64,000 nt of DNA from Psychroflexus gondwanensis ACAM 44 (GCF_000355905.1 NZ_APLF01000009.1:248001-312000); one strand, 5' to 3'; numbered from the stretch's first letter, positions 29,999-38,513 are shown. Numbers and translations: made by a program. Notes: a model not told the origin generated them from the sequence alone.

Positions 29999-30014
29999 TT
30001 ATTAAACAGATGAA

Positions 30015-30740
30015 ATGACAAATCTTGAAATAATAAAGAAACTTAAGGAGTCTACATTTACTGATGAAGATGGAGAAGATTACCAACTCGAATTTCAAGA
30101 CGGTTTAACTGATTCTGAAATTGAAGATCTGAAAGAACAATTTCCCAACAATAAAATCGATAACGAACTAATTGAAATCCTTAAGGAGACTAAGGGCTGG
30201 GATGGCTATGGCCCAGAAAGGATTTATTTCGACTCAATTGGCGAATTCGGATTTTGGGAATTATCTGCTAATTCTTTGACTCTCGGACATGATGGATTTG
30301 GAAATCATTGGATACTGGATTTGGACAAAAACGGAAATCTTGGTAAAGTATTTTTTGCCTGTCATGACCCAGCAGTGTTTGTCGTTCATTCTCAAAATCT
30401 AAACGAATACCTGCATCATTTACTTGAATTATATAACAGTCCTGATAAGTGTCATTTAAATGAAATTCATGACGAAACTGTAATGACAGTTTGGGATCAA
30501 AATAAGGTGTGTATTCCCAAACCCAAATTTGAAAACGAAAATCCCGAGTTCAAGGAGTTTTTAGCAAAATTTGAAGGAGAAGAATGGACAATAGCGGATT
30601 TAAGAAATGGACAAAATAAAGATGGATTTGCTTGGGGGAAATTTGGTCCTAATCAATTTACTGAAAGACATCCAACTGAATTAGTCTGGTCCATTAAGAA
30701 TAAGAAAAAAGGATTATTATCAAGACTATTTGGAAAATAA
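30015..30740 (+). CDS. SMI1/KNR4 family protein
   Basis: This 241-residue protein resembles the SMI1/KNR4 (SUKH) superfamily: after an acidic N-terminus it has the characteristic IDNELIEILKETKGWDGYG segment, then IYFDSIGEFGFWELSANSL and an HWILDLDKNGNLGKVFFACHDP strand-rich core. In bacteria such proteins are often immunity proteins against polymorphic toxins, but no toxin gene is adjacent, so this is an orphan. The gene is flanked by an exact 11-bp inverted repeat (29990-30000 and 30748-30758), which suggests that it moved as a cassette. Confidence 0.72.
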   Translation: MTNLEIIKKLKESTFTDEDGEDYQLEFQDGLTDSEIEDLKEQFPNNKIDNELIEILKETKGWDGYGPERIYFDSIGEFGFWELSANSLTLGHDGFGNHWILDLDKNGNLGKVFFACHDPAVFVVHSQNLNEYLHHLLELYNSPDKCHLNEIHDETVMTVWDQNKVCIPKPKFENENPEFKEFLAKFEGEEWTIADLRNGQNKDGFAWGKFGPNQFTERHPTELVWSIKNKKKGLLSRLFGK

Positions 30741-30747
30741 AACAACA

Positions 30748-30804
30748 AACCGCTAACACTATGTAAAAATGCATTAAAACGCATTTTACATTAAACGTTA
30801 TACC
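30748..30804 (+). repeat. attC-like recombination site 1
   Basis: The 55-base segment 30750-30804 begins CCGCTAACACTATGTA and ends GTTATACC. In between lies an inverted repeat (30761-30772 with 30781-30791) with one extra unpaired base. The terminal boxes resemble the RYYYAAC and GTTRRRY boxes of integron attC sites, and the left one is the exact complement of the box that opens the SMI1 cassette at 29991. The second site at 33917-33971 has the same length and start. No integrase is present. Confidence 0.5.
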
Positions 30805-30825
30805 ACATTAGAAAAAACTACCTTA

Positions 30826-32334
30826 ATGAGAAAATCATTATTTTTTTTCCTTCTACTGATCACCTCCTCCATTGGATTTGGGCAATCTATTGACGAGCCC
30901 TTTTCAAAGACTAAAATGTCAAAAGATTTAGCTGTTTTTAAAGAAATTCGACAAAAAGTAAATTCTGGACTTTATAAATACAGAACTAAACAACAAATCG
31001 ATAGTGTTTATAATTGGGCAGAAAACGAAATTAAAAACCTAACCACATATAGAGAGTTTTATAATTTAATTTCAGAAGTAACCGATTATGAAGGCAGCCT
31101 GCATAATGATACATCCATACCCAATAAGAAACGGCAAAATTTACGGAAAGAAAAAACTGGTTATTTCCCATTATCACTTAAATGGATACAAGGCGAATGG
31201 TTGATTAATTCAAAAAATGGAGAAATACCTTTAGGAGCTAAAATTATTTCAATTAATGATATTCCTATATCTGAGGTAATATCTGAACTCAATAAATATT
31301 ACACAACAGACGGACAAAACCTTACTGGAAAAAGACTTGGAATAAGAACACATTTTTCGAAATATTTCAGATTAAATTATGGCTTACAAACTAATTTCAA
31401 AATTGATTATAAGAAACACAATGCTAATAAAAGTGAAGAAATCATCATAAATAGCGTGAGTTATTCAAAATATTATGAAAGATTTAGAGCTAGGCATTCA
31501 AAACCTTTTGATCAAATCTACTATGCTGATCTAGATTATGATCAAAAATATTCCTTTCAAAAAATTGATTCATTAAGTGGATTACTTACTATCCATTCTT
31601 TTAGTATGGGTAATGAATCATCAGAAGAACATAAAGAATATGCTAAATTTTTAGACAGTGTATTTACCAAAATCAAAGAAAACAAAATTGCAAACTTGAT
31701 TGTAGATGTTCGCCAAAATGGTGGTGGTGATGACCCAAATGACCTTGTTACTTATTCATACTTAACGCAAAGAAAATTTCAAGAAAACAAACAAGCTTGG
31801 ATTAGTTTTAAAAAAATACCCTTACTCAAATATTATAACATTGGTATCCCTAAATTCATTAGACCATTACTTGTGGGCAAATACAATCGGCAACTTCAAG
31901 ATAATTTCCCATTAGAAAAAGATAAGAATTATTATCAAAATGAAAATAGCGATGACCACACGATAAGGTTACCTAAAAAAAATGCCTTCACAGGTAACAT
32001 CTACTTATTAATAAGTCCAGCAGTCGCATCAGCTGGTAGTTTATTTGCCTCCATGGTTGCAGGAAACGAAAATACCATAACGATAGGTGAGGAAACAATC
32101 GGTGGATATTACGGACACAATGGACATACTCCTATGGAATATAAATTGCCTAAATCAAAAATCGTAACACGGTTTTCAATAGTAAATTTAGAACAAGATG
32201 TACCGCAAAAATCCAATCAATCTTATAATAGAGGCCTATTACCAGATTTAGAAGTGACACAATCATTTGAAGATTTTATAAAAAATATAGATACACAAAT
32301 GAACTATACTCTAGAATTGCTAAAGGCGGAATAA
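30826..32334 (+). CDS. S41-family secreted protease (tail-specific protease type)
   Basis: The 502-residue product has a signal peptide (MRKSLFFFLLLITSSIGFG) and the peptidase S41 fold: an N-terminal helical part, a PDZ-like GAKIISINDIPISEVI segment near residues 138-153, NLIVDVRQNGGGDDPND near 291-307 and the nucleophile region SPAVASAGSLFAS. The serine is in the SAGSLF motif, but the usual catalytic lysine could not be assigned with confidence. It is probably periplasmic. It follows the attC-like site directly, and lies in the repeat-rich island. Confidence 0.8.
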   Translation: MRKSLFFFLLLITSSIGFGQSIDEPFSKTKMSKDLAVFKEIRQKVNSGLYKYRTKQQIDSVYNWAENEIKNLTTYREFYNLISEVTDYEGSLHNDTSIPNKKRQNLRKEKTGYFPLSLKWIQGEWLINSKNGEIPLGAKIISINDIPISEVISELNKYYTTDGQNLTGKRLGIRTHFSKYFRLNYGLQTNFKIDYKKHNANKSEEIIINSVSYSKYYERFRARHSKPFDQIYYADLDYDQKYSFQKIDSLSGLLTIHSFSMGNESSEEHKEYAKFLDSVFTKIKENKIANLIVDVRQNGGGDDPNDLVTYSYLTQRKFQENKQAWISFKKIPLLKYYNIGIPKFIRPLLVGKYNRQLQDNFPLEKDKNYYQNENSDDHTIRLPKKNAFTGNIYLLISPAVASAGSLFASMVAGNENTITIGEETIGGYYGHNGHTPMEYKLPKSKIVTRFSIVNLEQDVPQKSNQSYNRGLLPDLEVTQSFEDFIKNIDTQMNYTLELLKAE

Positions 32335-32369
32335 AATGTTTGCCAGCAAAGAATTGATGTGAAAAACAA

Positions 32370-32416
32370 GGTCTAAATAGAGTTATACTCTATAGAGGAG
32401 AGTTGAATAGGGTTTA
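32370..32416. repeat. copy R2 of the island repeat (short)
   Basis: A 47-base segment matches the CTAAATAGAGTTATACTCTA part of copy R1, followed by the GTTGAATAGGGTTTA end. It lies just before the following gene and lacks the terminal GATGTTAG. Confidence 0.65.
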
Positions 32417-32426
32417 AAGCAAGCTT

Positions 32427-33278
32427 ATGAAAAAATTCATTTATATAATAACGATAATTTTTGCAACCATGGCAAACGGGCAAAGTACAGATGTCTTAAT
32501 TTGGAAGTCCGACACTTTGAATCTTTACTCAAACCCATTGGAACTAAAGGCTGATTGGGAGCAATTAAACCAAGTCATTACAAGTCAAATTGGACTTAAT
32601 AGAGTTGAAAAATCAAAGGATTCTGTTATTTTAAGTTATTTATGGAGAAACTATAAAACAGAATGGTTTATTGAAAATGATAGCCTTTATTTGACGGATT
32701 TAAGTTCATTATACAGTAGTGAAATTAGTATCGGATTAAACAAAGTTTTCTCTACTACAGAAAAACGAATTTTTGCCGACTGGGTAAATTCTTCTTTAAC
32801 TACTTTCAGAGGAACCTGTATTGTTTGCAGAGGAACTCATCACAAAAACACTTCAATTTATCCAAATGAAAAACTTCTTGAATTCAAAAATGGAGTTTTA
32901 ATCAAAACCACAGATTATAAAAATTCAGTCTTAAGAGAATCCAAATTTTCATCTTCTGATCCAAACGTCTATCTGAGCTTTATTTACAGAAATGTAGAAT
33001 GGAGTAAGCTACCCGATTTGAGTAACAAACATCTTCTAGTTTGGGTAAGCGTTGAACCTAGAAAAAATGGAAAACTAAGAAATATTGACTGGGAGAACAC
33101 TTTTCTAATTGATGGAAGCAATCTTATTGACGACCCGGAAAACATTTATATAAAAGAGGCGGTTAGAATTGCAAAAAAGATTCCTGAATGGAATGTTGTA
33201 ATCCGACATAATAAAATTTTAAACCAAAACTTAGTCATTGTTTTTAACGAACAAATGAAGAAAAAATACGGCCGTTAG
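32427..33278 (+). CDS. secreted protein of unknown function
   Basis: The 283-residue product starts with a signal peptide (MKKFIYIITIIFATMANGQ), so it is exported. The C-terminal part, with SVEPRKNGKLRNIDWENTF, then IKEAVRIAKKIPEWNVVIRH, resembles the TonB C-terminal-like domain found in many Bacteroidota envelope proteins. It also contains a CIVCRG motif near residue 132 with two cysteines. I do not recognise a named family. It lies between the short copy R2 and a full-length repeat. Confidence 0.7.
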   Translation: MKKFIYIITIIFATMANGQSTDVLIWKSDTLNLYSNPLELKADWEQLNQVITSQIGLNRVEKSKDSVILSYLWRNYKTEWFIENDSLYLTDLSSLYSSEISIGLNKVFSTTEKRIFADWVNSSLTTFRGTCIVCRGTHHKNTSIYPNEKLLEFKNGVLIKTTDYKNSVLRESKFSSSDPNVYLSFIYRNVEWSKLPDLSNKHLLVWVSVEPRKNGKLRNIDWENTFLIDGSNLIDDPENIYIKEAVRIAKKIPEWNVVIRHNKILNQNLVIVFNEQMKKKYGR

Positions 33279-33727
33279 TAACTAAGCATTCGTGTGGTAG
33301 GTAGAGCTTGTGCTTTATTTTCGATAACTCAACATGAATTCCTCGATCCTTAGGGGTTAACTTAACTGCTTGTTGGTATATGATCTATGAGGGTTAATTG
33401 ATTTTTGGGAATAGTTTTTTAGGTTTAGAAGAGTAAACCTTTTAATTGTTTAGCTGATCACCAACTTAAGGGCATACAAATTCAAGTCATCGAGACGTCT
33501 AGCTATGTTCTGGCTAGGCTTTCATTACCATAGAAAAGGAAGAAGCATCAACTTACTAAAACCAAAAAAATAAATACTCGAGTTTTGTCTTTTCATAACA
33601 AAACCGTAGAAAAGTCTATTGGATAATAGGTATGAAAGTATTAGTTTAGATGAAAATAAAAAATCACCTAAATAGAGTTATACCCTATAATGACGATTTG
33701 AATAAGGTTTATACGGATGTTAGTGGT
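33279..33727. repeat. long direct repeat, copy A (about 449 bp)
   Basis: This segment starts TAACTAAGCATTCGTGTGG at the stop of the preceding gene and ends GGTTTATACGGATGTTAGTGG. It is repeated with scattered substitutions at 34748-35190, and in truncated form at 29883-29998, 32370-32416 and 36565-36643. It contains a terminator-like hairpin (33421-33443: AGGTTTA, GAAGAG loop, TAAACCTTTT). No open reading frame of note is in it. Confidence 0.85.
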
Positions 33728-33734
33728 AATTAAG

Positions 33735-33943
33735 AAAATGAAACTTCAATTCCATATATGATTGGTGCTTTAATTTGAGAACAAACAAATAGAATTTATG
33801 GAAAGGAAAAGCTATTTGAACTATCAAACTCTAAAAAAGAATTTTGGGAAAGCTTAGAAAAATTTGGGTTATCAAAAAATAACATAACCGAAGAACTAAA
33901 AAAAGAATTAAAGCGACCACCAACACTATATATGAAATTATAG
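33735..33943 (+). pseudogene. 3' remnant of an unidentified gene
   Basis: In one frame the sequence reads as the C-terminus of a protein: SIPYMIGALI, a TGA at 33776-33778, then EQTNRIYGKEKLFELSNSKK, EFWESLEKFGLSKNN, and a lysine-rich end at TAG 33941-33943. The pattern resembles the C-terminal tail of secreted metallopeptidase-like or DUF proteins, but the family is not identified. The upstream part of the gene is missing, replaced by long repeat A, and one stop interrupts it. Thus it is a decayed fragment of an earlier cassette gene. Confidence 0.6.
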
Positions 33944-33971
33944 CGCCCTTCGGGATGCTACGCGTTAAATA
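33916..33971 (+). repeat. attC-like recombination site 2
   Basis: The 55-base site begins CCACCAACACTATATATG and ends GCGTTAAATA. The right box GTTAAAT fits GTTRRRY fully. The left box CCACCAAC pairs with GTTAGTGG (33719-33726), which opens the remnant cassette, with one G-U mismatch. The centre contains a small CCCTTCGGG hairpin. It matches site 1 in length, spacing and its first 13 positions. Confidence 0.5.
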
Positions 33972-34734
33972 CTTAACGAACATTTTGACAAAACCAATCA
34001 AAAACAGAATAAAATTGAGAAAATTAATACTTGTATTACTAACAATCGGAATAATAAGTTGCAACTCGACTAAAAAAGAATCTAATTCAACAGAAGAGTA
34101 TTCTGATATAAAAATTGTTGGAGCACTGAAAAGCGTAATGTGGAAAGGTGAATTAGAGAGCAAAATTGAATTAGACAGCATTTTGAACAAGAAGGGACTC
34201 TATGGAATTGGACCTGTTAGCTATTTGGCGGGCGAATTACTAATCAATGACGGACAGAGTTACATATCGAAAGTAACTTCTGATTCTACAATGACAGTTG
34301 AGAAAAGTTTTGACATATCTGCACCTTTCTTTGTATATGCCAATGTAACTGAATGGAACGAATTTGAATTGCCATCAAATATTATATCAATCCAAGATTT
34401 GGAAAAATTTATTGACGAAAAAACGACGAAACGCAAGCGACCATTTGTTTTTAAATTAAAAGGAGAAGTTTCAACAGCTATTATTCACTCTCAAAACTTA
34501 CCAGAAGGAACCAAGGTCTCTTCACCAGACGAGGCACATCAGGGACAAGTTAATTATAATTTGACTGAAGAAGAGTCTGAAATAGTTGGATTTTTCTCTA
34601 CAGAACATAAAGGAGTTTTTACACATCACGACTCATTTGTCCATATGCACTTAATAACGAAGGATGAAAATAAGATGGGGCATTTAGACGAATTGGAAAT
34701 TGGGAATATGAAACTATATCTGCCGAAAAAATAG
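33955..34734 (+). CDS. acetolactate decarboxylase-like lipoprotein
   Basis: The protein aligns by eye with alpha-acetolactate decarboxylase (AlsD/BudA): GLYGIGPVSYLAGELLINDG, then the APFFVYANVTEW strand, IVGFFSTEHKGVF, and the metal-site region HMHLITKDENKMGHLDE with HxH and a later His, the zinc ligands, plus the Glu of GELL. The family converts acetolactate to acetoin. Here the N-terminus carries a lipoprotein signal: from TTG 34015 it reads MRKLILVLLTIGIISCNS, so TTG 34015 may be the true start and the ATG at 33955 lies inside the attC-like site. No acetolactate synthase is nearby, so the physiological substrate is uncertain. Confidence 0.8.
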   Translation: MLRVKYLTNILTKPIKNRIKLRKLILVLLTIGIISCNSTKKESNSTEEYSDIKIVGALKSVMWKGELESKIELDSILNKKGLYGIGPVSYLAGELLINDGQSYISKVTSDSTMTVEKSFDISAPFFVYANVTEWNEFELPSNIISIQDLEKFIDEKTTKRKRPFVFKLKGEVSTAIIHSQNLPEGTKVSSPDEAHQGQVNYNLTEEESEIVGFFSTEHKGVFTHHDSFVHMHLITKDENKMGHLDELEIGNMKLYLPKK

Positions 34735-34747
34735 AAACTATCGCCAA

Positions 34748-35190
34748 TAACTAAACATTCATGTGGACGTTAAAGCTTGTGCTTTATTTTCGATAACCCC
34801 AGATGATTGCCCCGATCCTTTGGGGTTGACTGAACCTATTGTTTGTCGATGATCTATGGGGATGAGTTGATTTTTGGGAATGGTTTTTTAGGTTTAGAAG
34901 AGTAAACCTTTTAATTGTGTAGCTCATTACCGACTTAAGTGCCTACAAATTCAAGTCATCGAGGCGTCTAGCTATGTTCTGGTTAGCCTTTCATTACCAT
35001 AGCAAAGAAAGCAGAATCAATTCACTAAAACCAAAGAAATATACACTCGAGTTTTGTCTATTCATAATAAAACCACGGAAAAGACCATTGGGTAATATGG
35101 ATGAAAGTATTAGTTTAGATGAAAATAAAACATCACCTAAATAGAGTTATACCCCATAATGAAGATTTGAATAAGGTTTATACGAATGTT
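34748..35190. repeat. long direct repeat, copy B (about 443 bp)
   Basis: This is the second full-length copy of the repeat at 33279-33727. It begins TAACTAAACATTCATGTGG and ends TTTATACGAATGTTACC. The same hairpin (34890-34912) is conserved while the sequence around it differs, so the hairpin may be functional. It is non-coding and separates the decarboxylase-like gene from the next lipoprotein gene. Confidence 0.85.
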
Positions 35191-35200
35191 ACCAAACATT

Positions 35201-35737
35201 ATGAAAAACTACAGAAAGCAGAAGAAACTAATAGTAATTTTAATTTTTGCTTCAATTTTATTGAGTTGTCAATCGGAGAAAAAAGTCTCAGAAAAACAGG
35301 ACTATTTACGTTGGGTTGGAGACATTGAACAAAATGATAAGATTGATCAACTGGACTTTAAAGCTTGTCACGGAGATGATGAAATCCTTCAATACTTCAA
35401 TTTAGGAGAAGGTCCAATTTATAGTGGAGAAAAGTCAGCAATTCTAAACATATTTAAATCAAGATACATACCACTGGCCGACAAAGAACAAAATGGCTTA
35501 ATCAGAATAAGATTTTTTGTAAACTGCAAAGGAAAAGCTGGACGATTTAGGATTTTTCAATCTGACTACAACTACCAAGAAATTAAATTTGACAATAGAA
35601 TTGTTACTCAACTTGCGGACATAACAAAAAGTATTGAAAATTGGAAAGTTTTATACAGAAGAGAAGTTCCTGTTGATTACTATATGTATCTTATTTTTAA
35701 AATTACGAACGGACAACTAACTGAAATTTTACCTTGA
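35201..35737 (+). CDS. lipoprotein with TonB-C-like domain
   Basis: From ATG 35201 the product is 178 residues and begins MKNYRKQKKLIVILIFASI followed by LLSC, a lipoprotein signal. An ATG at 35186 lies in the end of repeat copy B and is less likely. After a short linker it contains NGLIRIRFFVNCKGKAGRF, similar to the TonB C-terminal-like domain of envelope proteins. Function unknown. Its stop (TGA) overlaps the start of the next gene by one base (TGATG), so the two are translationally coupled. Confidence 0.75.
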   Translation: MKNYRKQKKLIVILIFASILLSCQSEKKVSEKQDYLRWVGDIEQNDKIDQLDFKACHGDDEILQYFNLGEGPIYSGEKSAILNIFKSRYIPLADKEQNGLIRIRFFVNCKGKAGRFRIFQSDYNYQEIKFDNRIVTQLADITKSIENWKVLYRREVPVDYYMYLIFKITNGQLTEILP

Positions 35738-36567
35738 TGAAGATATTAAATCTAATACTAGTGTTGTTTTCTTTTTCGAGTGTACTCGCACTACCCAATT
35801 GTGAGGCTTTTAAATATTATGGCGACACCTTAAAATATGAAGCCTGTAAAAAAGCAATGGAAATTAATGGTCACTACCAATTTAGTAAAGAATATCAAAC
35901 TATTCTGGATGAATCATTGAAGATTGACCCAACATTTGACTATGCTTATTGGGCAAAATCTATTGCTTATTTAAAAAGCGGCGATTTTGTGACTTGGAAA
36001 AAACTTATAGACAAAGCAGTTGAATATAACCCAAAAGAATATTTAGGATACCGAGGTTGGTGTCGTTATCAATTTTTCCGAGATTATAAAGGCACTATTG
36101 CAGATATTGAAAAACTAGATAGTTTAGTGGATTATGATATTGGACAATCTCAAAACGGAACATATCATCTAAACATTGCAAAAGGTTTATGCTATAAAGC
36201 AATTGGACAAAAAGAAAAAGCGATAACAATTATTGAAAACCAAATCAAATTAAACGAATATGAGAACTTTGTGGGAAAGTATGACTATTTGCATCTTGGA
36301 GTGCTTTATTTAGAAACTGGAGAATTTGAAAATGCCATTAAAATGTTTAAGAAGCAATCCCATACGAATGAATTGGCTGAAAATCAATATTATTCTGCTT
36401 TAGCTTTCTTGAGTTTAGATAAATTAACTGAATACAAATCTTGTTTGAAAAAAGCAAAAGAACTCTACGTTGGAGGTAAAAAAATGCACGATACTTATTC
36501 AAATCCAATGGACAAAATATATTTGGATAATATTGAAAATGAAATAAAAACCGCCTACAATAATTAA
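35737..36567 (+). CDS. TPR-repeat secreted protein
   Basis: The 276-residue product has a signal peptide (MKILNLILVLFSFSSVLA) and several tetratricopeptide-type helix pairs: PTFDYAYWAKSIAYLKSGDF, then IAKGLCYKAIGQKEKAITII, YLHLGVLYLETGEFENAIKM and YYSALAFLSLDKLTEY. TPRs usually mediate protein-protein contacts. ATG 35737 is used because it overlaps the stop of the lipoprotein gene; a TTG at 35734 is three bases upstream. It forms a two-gene unit with the TonB-C-like lipoprotein. Confidence 0.8.
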   Translation: MKILNLILVLFSFSSVLALPNCEAFKYYGDTLKYEACKKAMEINGHYQFSKEYQTILDESLKIDPTFDYAYWAKSIAYLKSGDFVTWKKLIDKAVEYNPKEYLGYRGWCRYQFFRDYKGTIADIEKLDSLVDYDIGQSQNGTYHLNIAKGLCYKAIGQKEKAITIIENQIKLNEYENFVGKYDYLHLGVLYLETGEFENAIKMFKKQSHTNELAENQYYSALAFLSLDKLTEYKSCLKKAKELYVGGKKMHDTYSNPMDKIYLDNIENEIKTAYNN

Positions 36568-36643
36568 GCATTGCTTTGGTCGGTAAACCACCATGAATGC
36601 CCATATCCTTCAGGGTTAACTTAACCGCTTGTTGGTATATGAT
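36565..36643. repeat. truncated copy of the island repeat (5' part)
   Basis: This 79-base segment matches the first part of copy A, including GGTTAACTTAACCGCTTGTT, and stops at GGTATATGAT. It marks the right edge of the island before the FNT gene. Confidence 0.7.
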
Positions 36644-36682
36644 TATATCAAGATAAGACTAACTTTTTATCTTTAGGATGTA

Positions 36683-37546
36683 TTAATACCCTGTTTTTGA
36701 ATCGGGAACATTAAATACAAACGCTCTATACTTAAGTAAAGCCACAAAGAATGCACCCCCTATTGCATTGCCGAGTAACGCAACAGATTGTACAACTAGG
36801 TAGTCTGTAAAAGTGATTTCTGGTCCTACTAGAAATGCAGAAAATACTTCAATATTACCTATAATACTATGGTGTAAACCGGTAAACGCCATCGTAGCGG
36901 TTATAATAAAGATAATGACAATACGACTTATGGTATCTTTTGAGGACGTGATGAGCCAAGAGAGTAATCCCATCAACCATCCGGCAAGTATGGCGCTTAC
37001 TAAAATAACATTCCAGTCAAAATTCGCGACGTGAGTCCCTATTGCAATAACCGTTTCGTGGTCAAATATCCTTAGTTTAGGCCCTATCCAGAGGAGTACA
37101 ATACCTATTATATAACCACCAATAAGATTACCAGCAATAACTAAACCCCATAAACGCAAAAGGCTCCATAGACTCCGCTGTTGGTTTAATACCGGTAGCG
37201 TGAGCAGCGATGTTTGCTCAGTAAACAATAAAGATTGTCCTAGAACAACTAGTATAAACCCGAGCGGATATACAAAGGCAAGTATTTTAAACAAACTTTC
37301 TTCGGGTAAGCTGTCTGAATAAAAATAAAAAATGCTGCACAACATCAGATAACTGAAGCCAATCTCCAAACCAGCGGTAAACGAACTCAGTAAAATGCTA
37401 CTTATACTCCGTTTATAGATCTCTTGTCCTTCACAAATTTGTTCTTTTAAAATCTCCCCGTGACTTTTGGCCTGACTAATTTCACTGTCATCAGCTTGCT
37501 CAAGCTCTTGGTCTACATTCTCTTGTTTTTCTTTTTCTTCACTCAT
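36683..37546 (-). CDS. formate/nitrite transporter family (FNT) channel
   Basis: The 287-residue protein is an FNT-family integral membrane channel, closest in layout to E. coli YfdC. An acidic soluble N-terminus (about 1-45) is followed by six hydrophobic helices, with the typical LGQSLLFTEQTSL and AGNLIGGYIIG segments and TGLHHSIIGNIEVF in the later helices. The transported anion cannot be inferred. It starts two bases after the deaminase gene ends, so the two are co-transcribed. Confidence 0.9.
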   Translation of the reverse strand: MSEEKEKQENVDQELEQADDSEISQAKSHGEILKEQICEGQEIYKRSISSILLSSFTAGLEIGFSYLMLCSIFYFYSDSLPEESLFKILAFVYPLGFILVVLGQSLLFTEQTSLLTLPVLNQQRSLWSLLRLWGLVIAGNLIGGYIIGIVLLWIGPKLRIFDHETVIAIGTHVANFDWNVILVSAILAGWLMGLLSWLITSSKDTISRIVIIFIITATMAFTGLHHSIIGNIEVFSAFLVGPEITFTDYLVVQSVALLGNAIGGAFFVALLKYRAFVFNVPDSKTGY

Positions 37547-37548
37547 AA

Positions 37549-37998
37549 TTACGATTTCCAGACTGCGACGGCTTTATCGCGCAGCATTTGTTTTAATTTA
37601 AATTCTATATGACGATTCTCTGTATTTGACTGGTAAAAAAGATCACTATAGATATATCCCGCTTCTTTGGCATCTTCTGCAGAAGCACCGAAAAAAACTT
37701 GATCAAGATCTGCCCATCTAGTTGTTCCTAGACACATTAGGCAGGGTTCGCAACTGGTGTACAACACGCAACCTTTTAGAGATTTTGATTTTAGCTTTTT
37801 ACAGGCCTCCTGTACCATAGCGAGTTCAGCGTGCTGGGTACAATCGGTTTTAGACCCTACCTGGTTATGACCTTCGGCAAGGATGTGACCCTCTTTTACG
37901 ATAACAGCGCCAAAAGCTCCTCCTCCCTTAGTGGCCTTTCCTTTTTTTGCCCAACTAATGGCTTTCAACATAAATTTGTCGTGTATTTCTTTTTTCAT
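37549..37998 (-). CDS. nucleoside/guanine deaminase
   Basis: The 149-residue protein belongs to the zinc-dependent cytidine/deoxycytidylate deaminase superfamily: H56-A-E58 with the catalytic glutamate and PC(86)xxC(89) bind zinc. GGGAFGAVIVKEG and the C-terminal region fit the guanine deaminase (GuaD-like) or tRNA/nucleobase deaminase subset. It precedes an FNT channel gene by two bases. A 9-bp inverted repeat (38015-38023 with 38043-38051) lies just upstream and could be an operator. Confidence 0.88.
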   Translation of the reverse strand: MKKEIHDKFMLKAISWAKKGKATKGGGAFGAVIVKEGHILAEGHNQVGSKTDCTQHAELAMVQEACKKLKSKSLKGCVLYTSCEPCLMCLGTTRWADLDQVFFGASAEDAKEAGYIYSDLFYQSNTENRHIEFKLKQMLRDKAVAVWKS

Positions 37999-38014
37999 AG
38001 CATTGAATTAAAAA

Positions 38015-38051
38015 ACAGATGCTAAAATAATACAACTCGTTGAGCATCTGT
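38015..38051. promoter_or_regulatory. inverted repeat upstream of the deaminase operon
   Basis: ACAGATGCT at 38015-38023 is exactly inverted at 38043-38051 with a 19-base spacer, 17 bases upstream of the minus-strand deaminase start. It could be an operator or leader hairpin. The rest of the 515-base gap 37999-38513 shows no gene. Confidence 0.3.
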
Positions 38052-38513
38052 TCTTAAATTTTGTTATCAAATGGTTTTAGCCATAAAGTTTTTCTTTTTA
38101 ATGATCATTTTGATTGTATTTTTTCATTTCAACCTAAGTCAGATTTCCGGATAGCAAAATAAGGCTTGAGCAGCTTAAAGACATAAAAAACTTAATAATT
38201 TACTTAGAAAAATATTGATTTGTAAAATGCCATCGACGTATTAACTCTAATATCAGTTTAGCTTTCTTAATAATAAATAAGTAAATTGTATTTTATTAAT
38301 AGCTTTAGATCCTTGAATGCAGCACTCCAGATTCAAAAAATAGACGTCACTGTAGTTCCTTGTTAGTATTGCTAAAACAGGCAAAAAATTATTTTAAAGA
38401 TAGGATCTAATATATGCAATAAAGGAATTCTATGTAAATCCTTATCCGATTTATATAGATCTTATAGGGTTGTATTTTTTCCAGTATAAACATGTGGTAT
38501 AAAAATAATAACG

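Noticed and set aside
30015-30740. Toxin-immunity pair with the SMI1/KNR4 protein
   Set aside because: No toxin, Rhs or T6SS/T9SS effector gene is adjacent, so only an orphan is supported.
33279-35190. CRISPR-like array
   Set aside because: The repeats are hundreds of bases long, few and diverged, with genes between them; there are no cas genes.
35119-35328. Open frame over the end of repeat copy B
   Set aside because: It runs through non-coding repeat sequence and overlaps the lipoprotein gene, whose signal peptide is clear in another frame.
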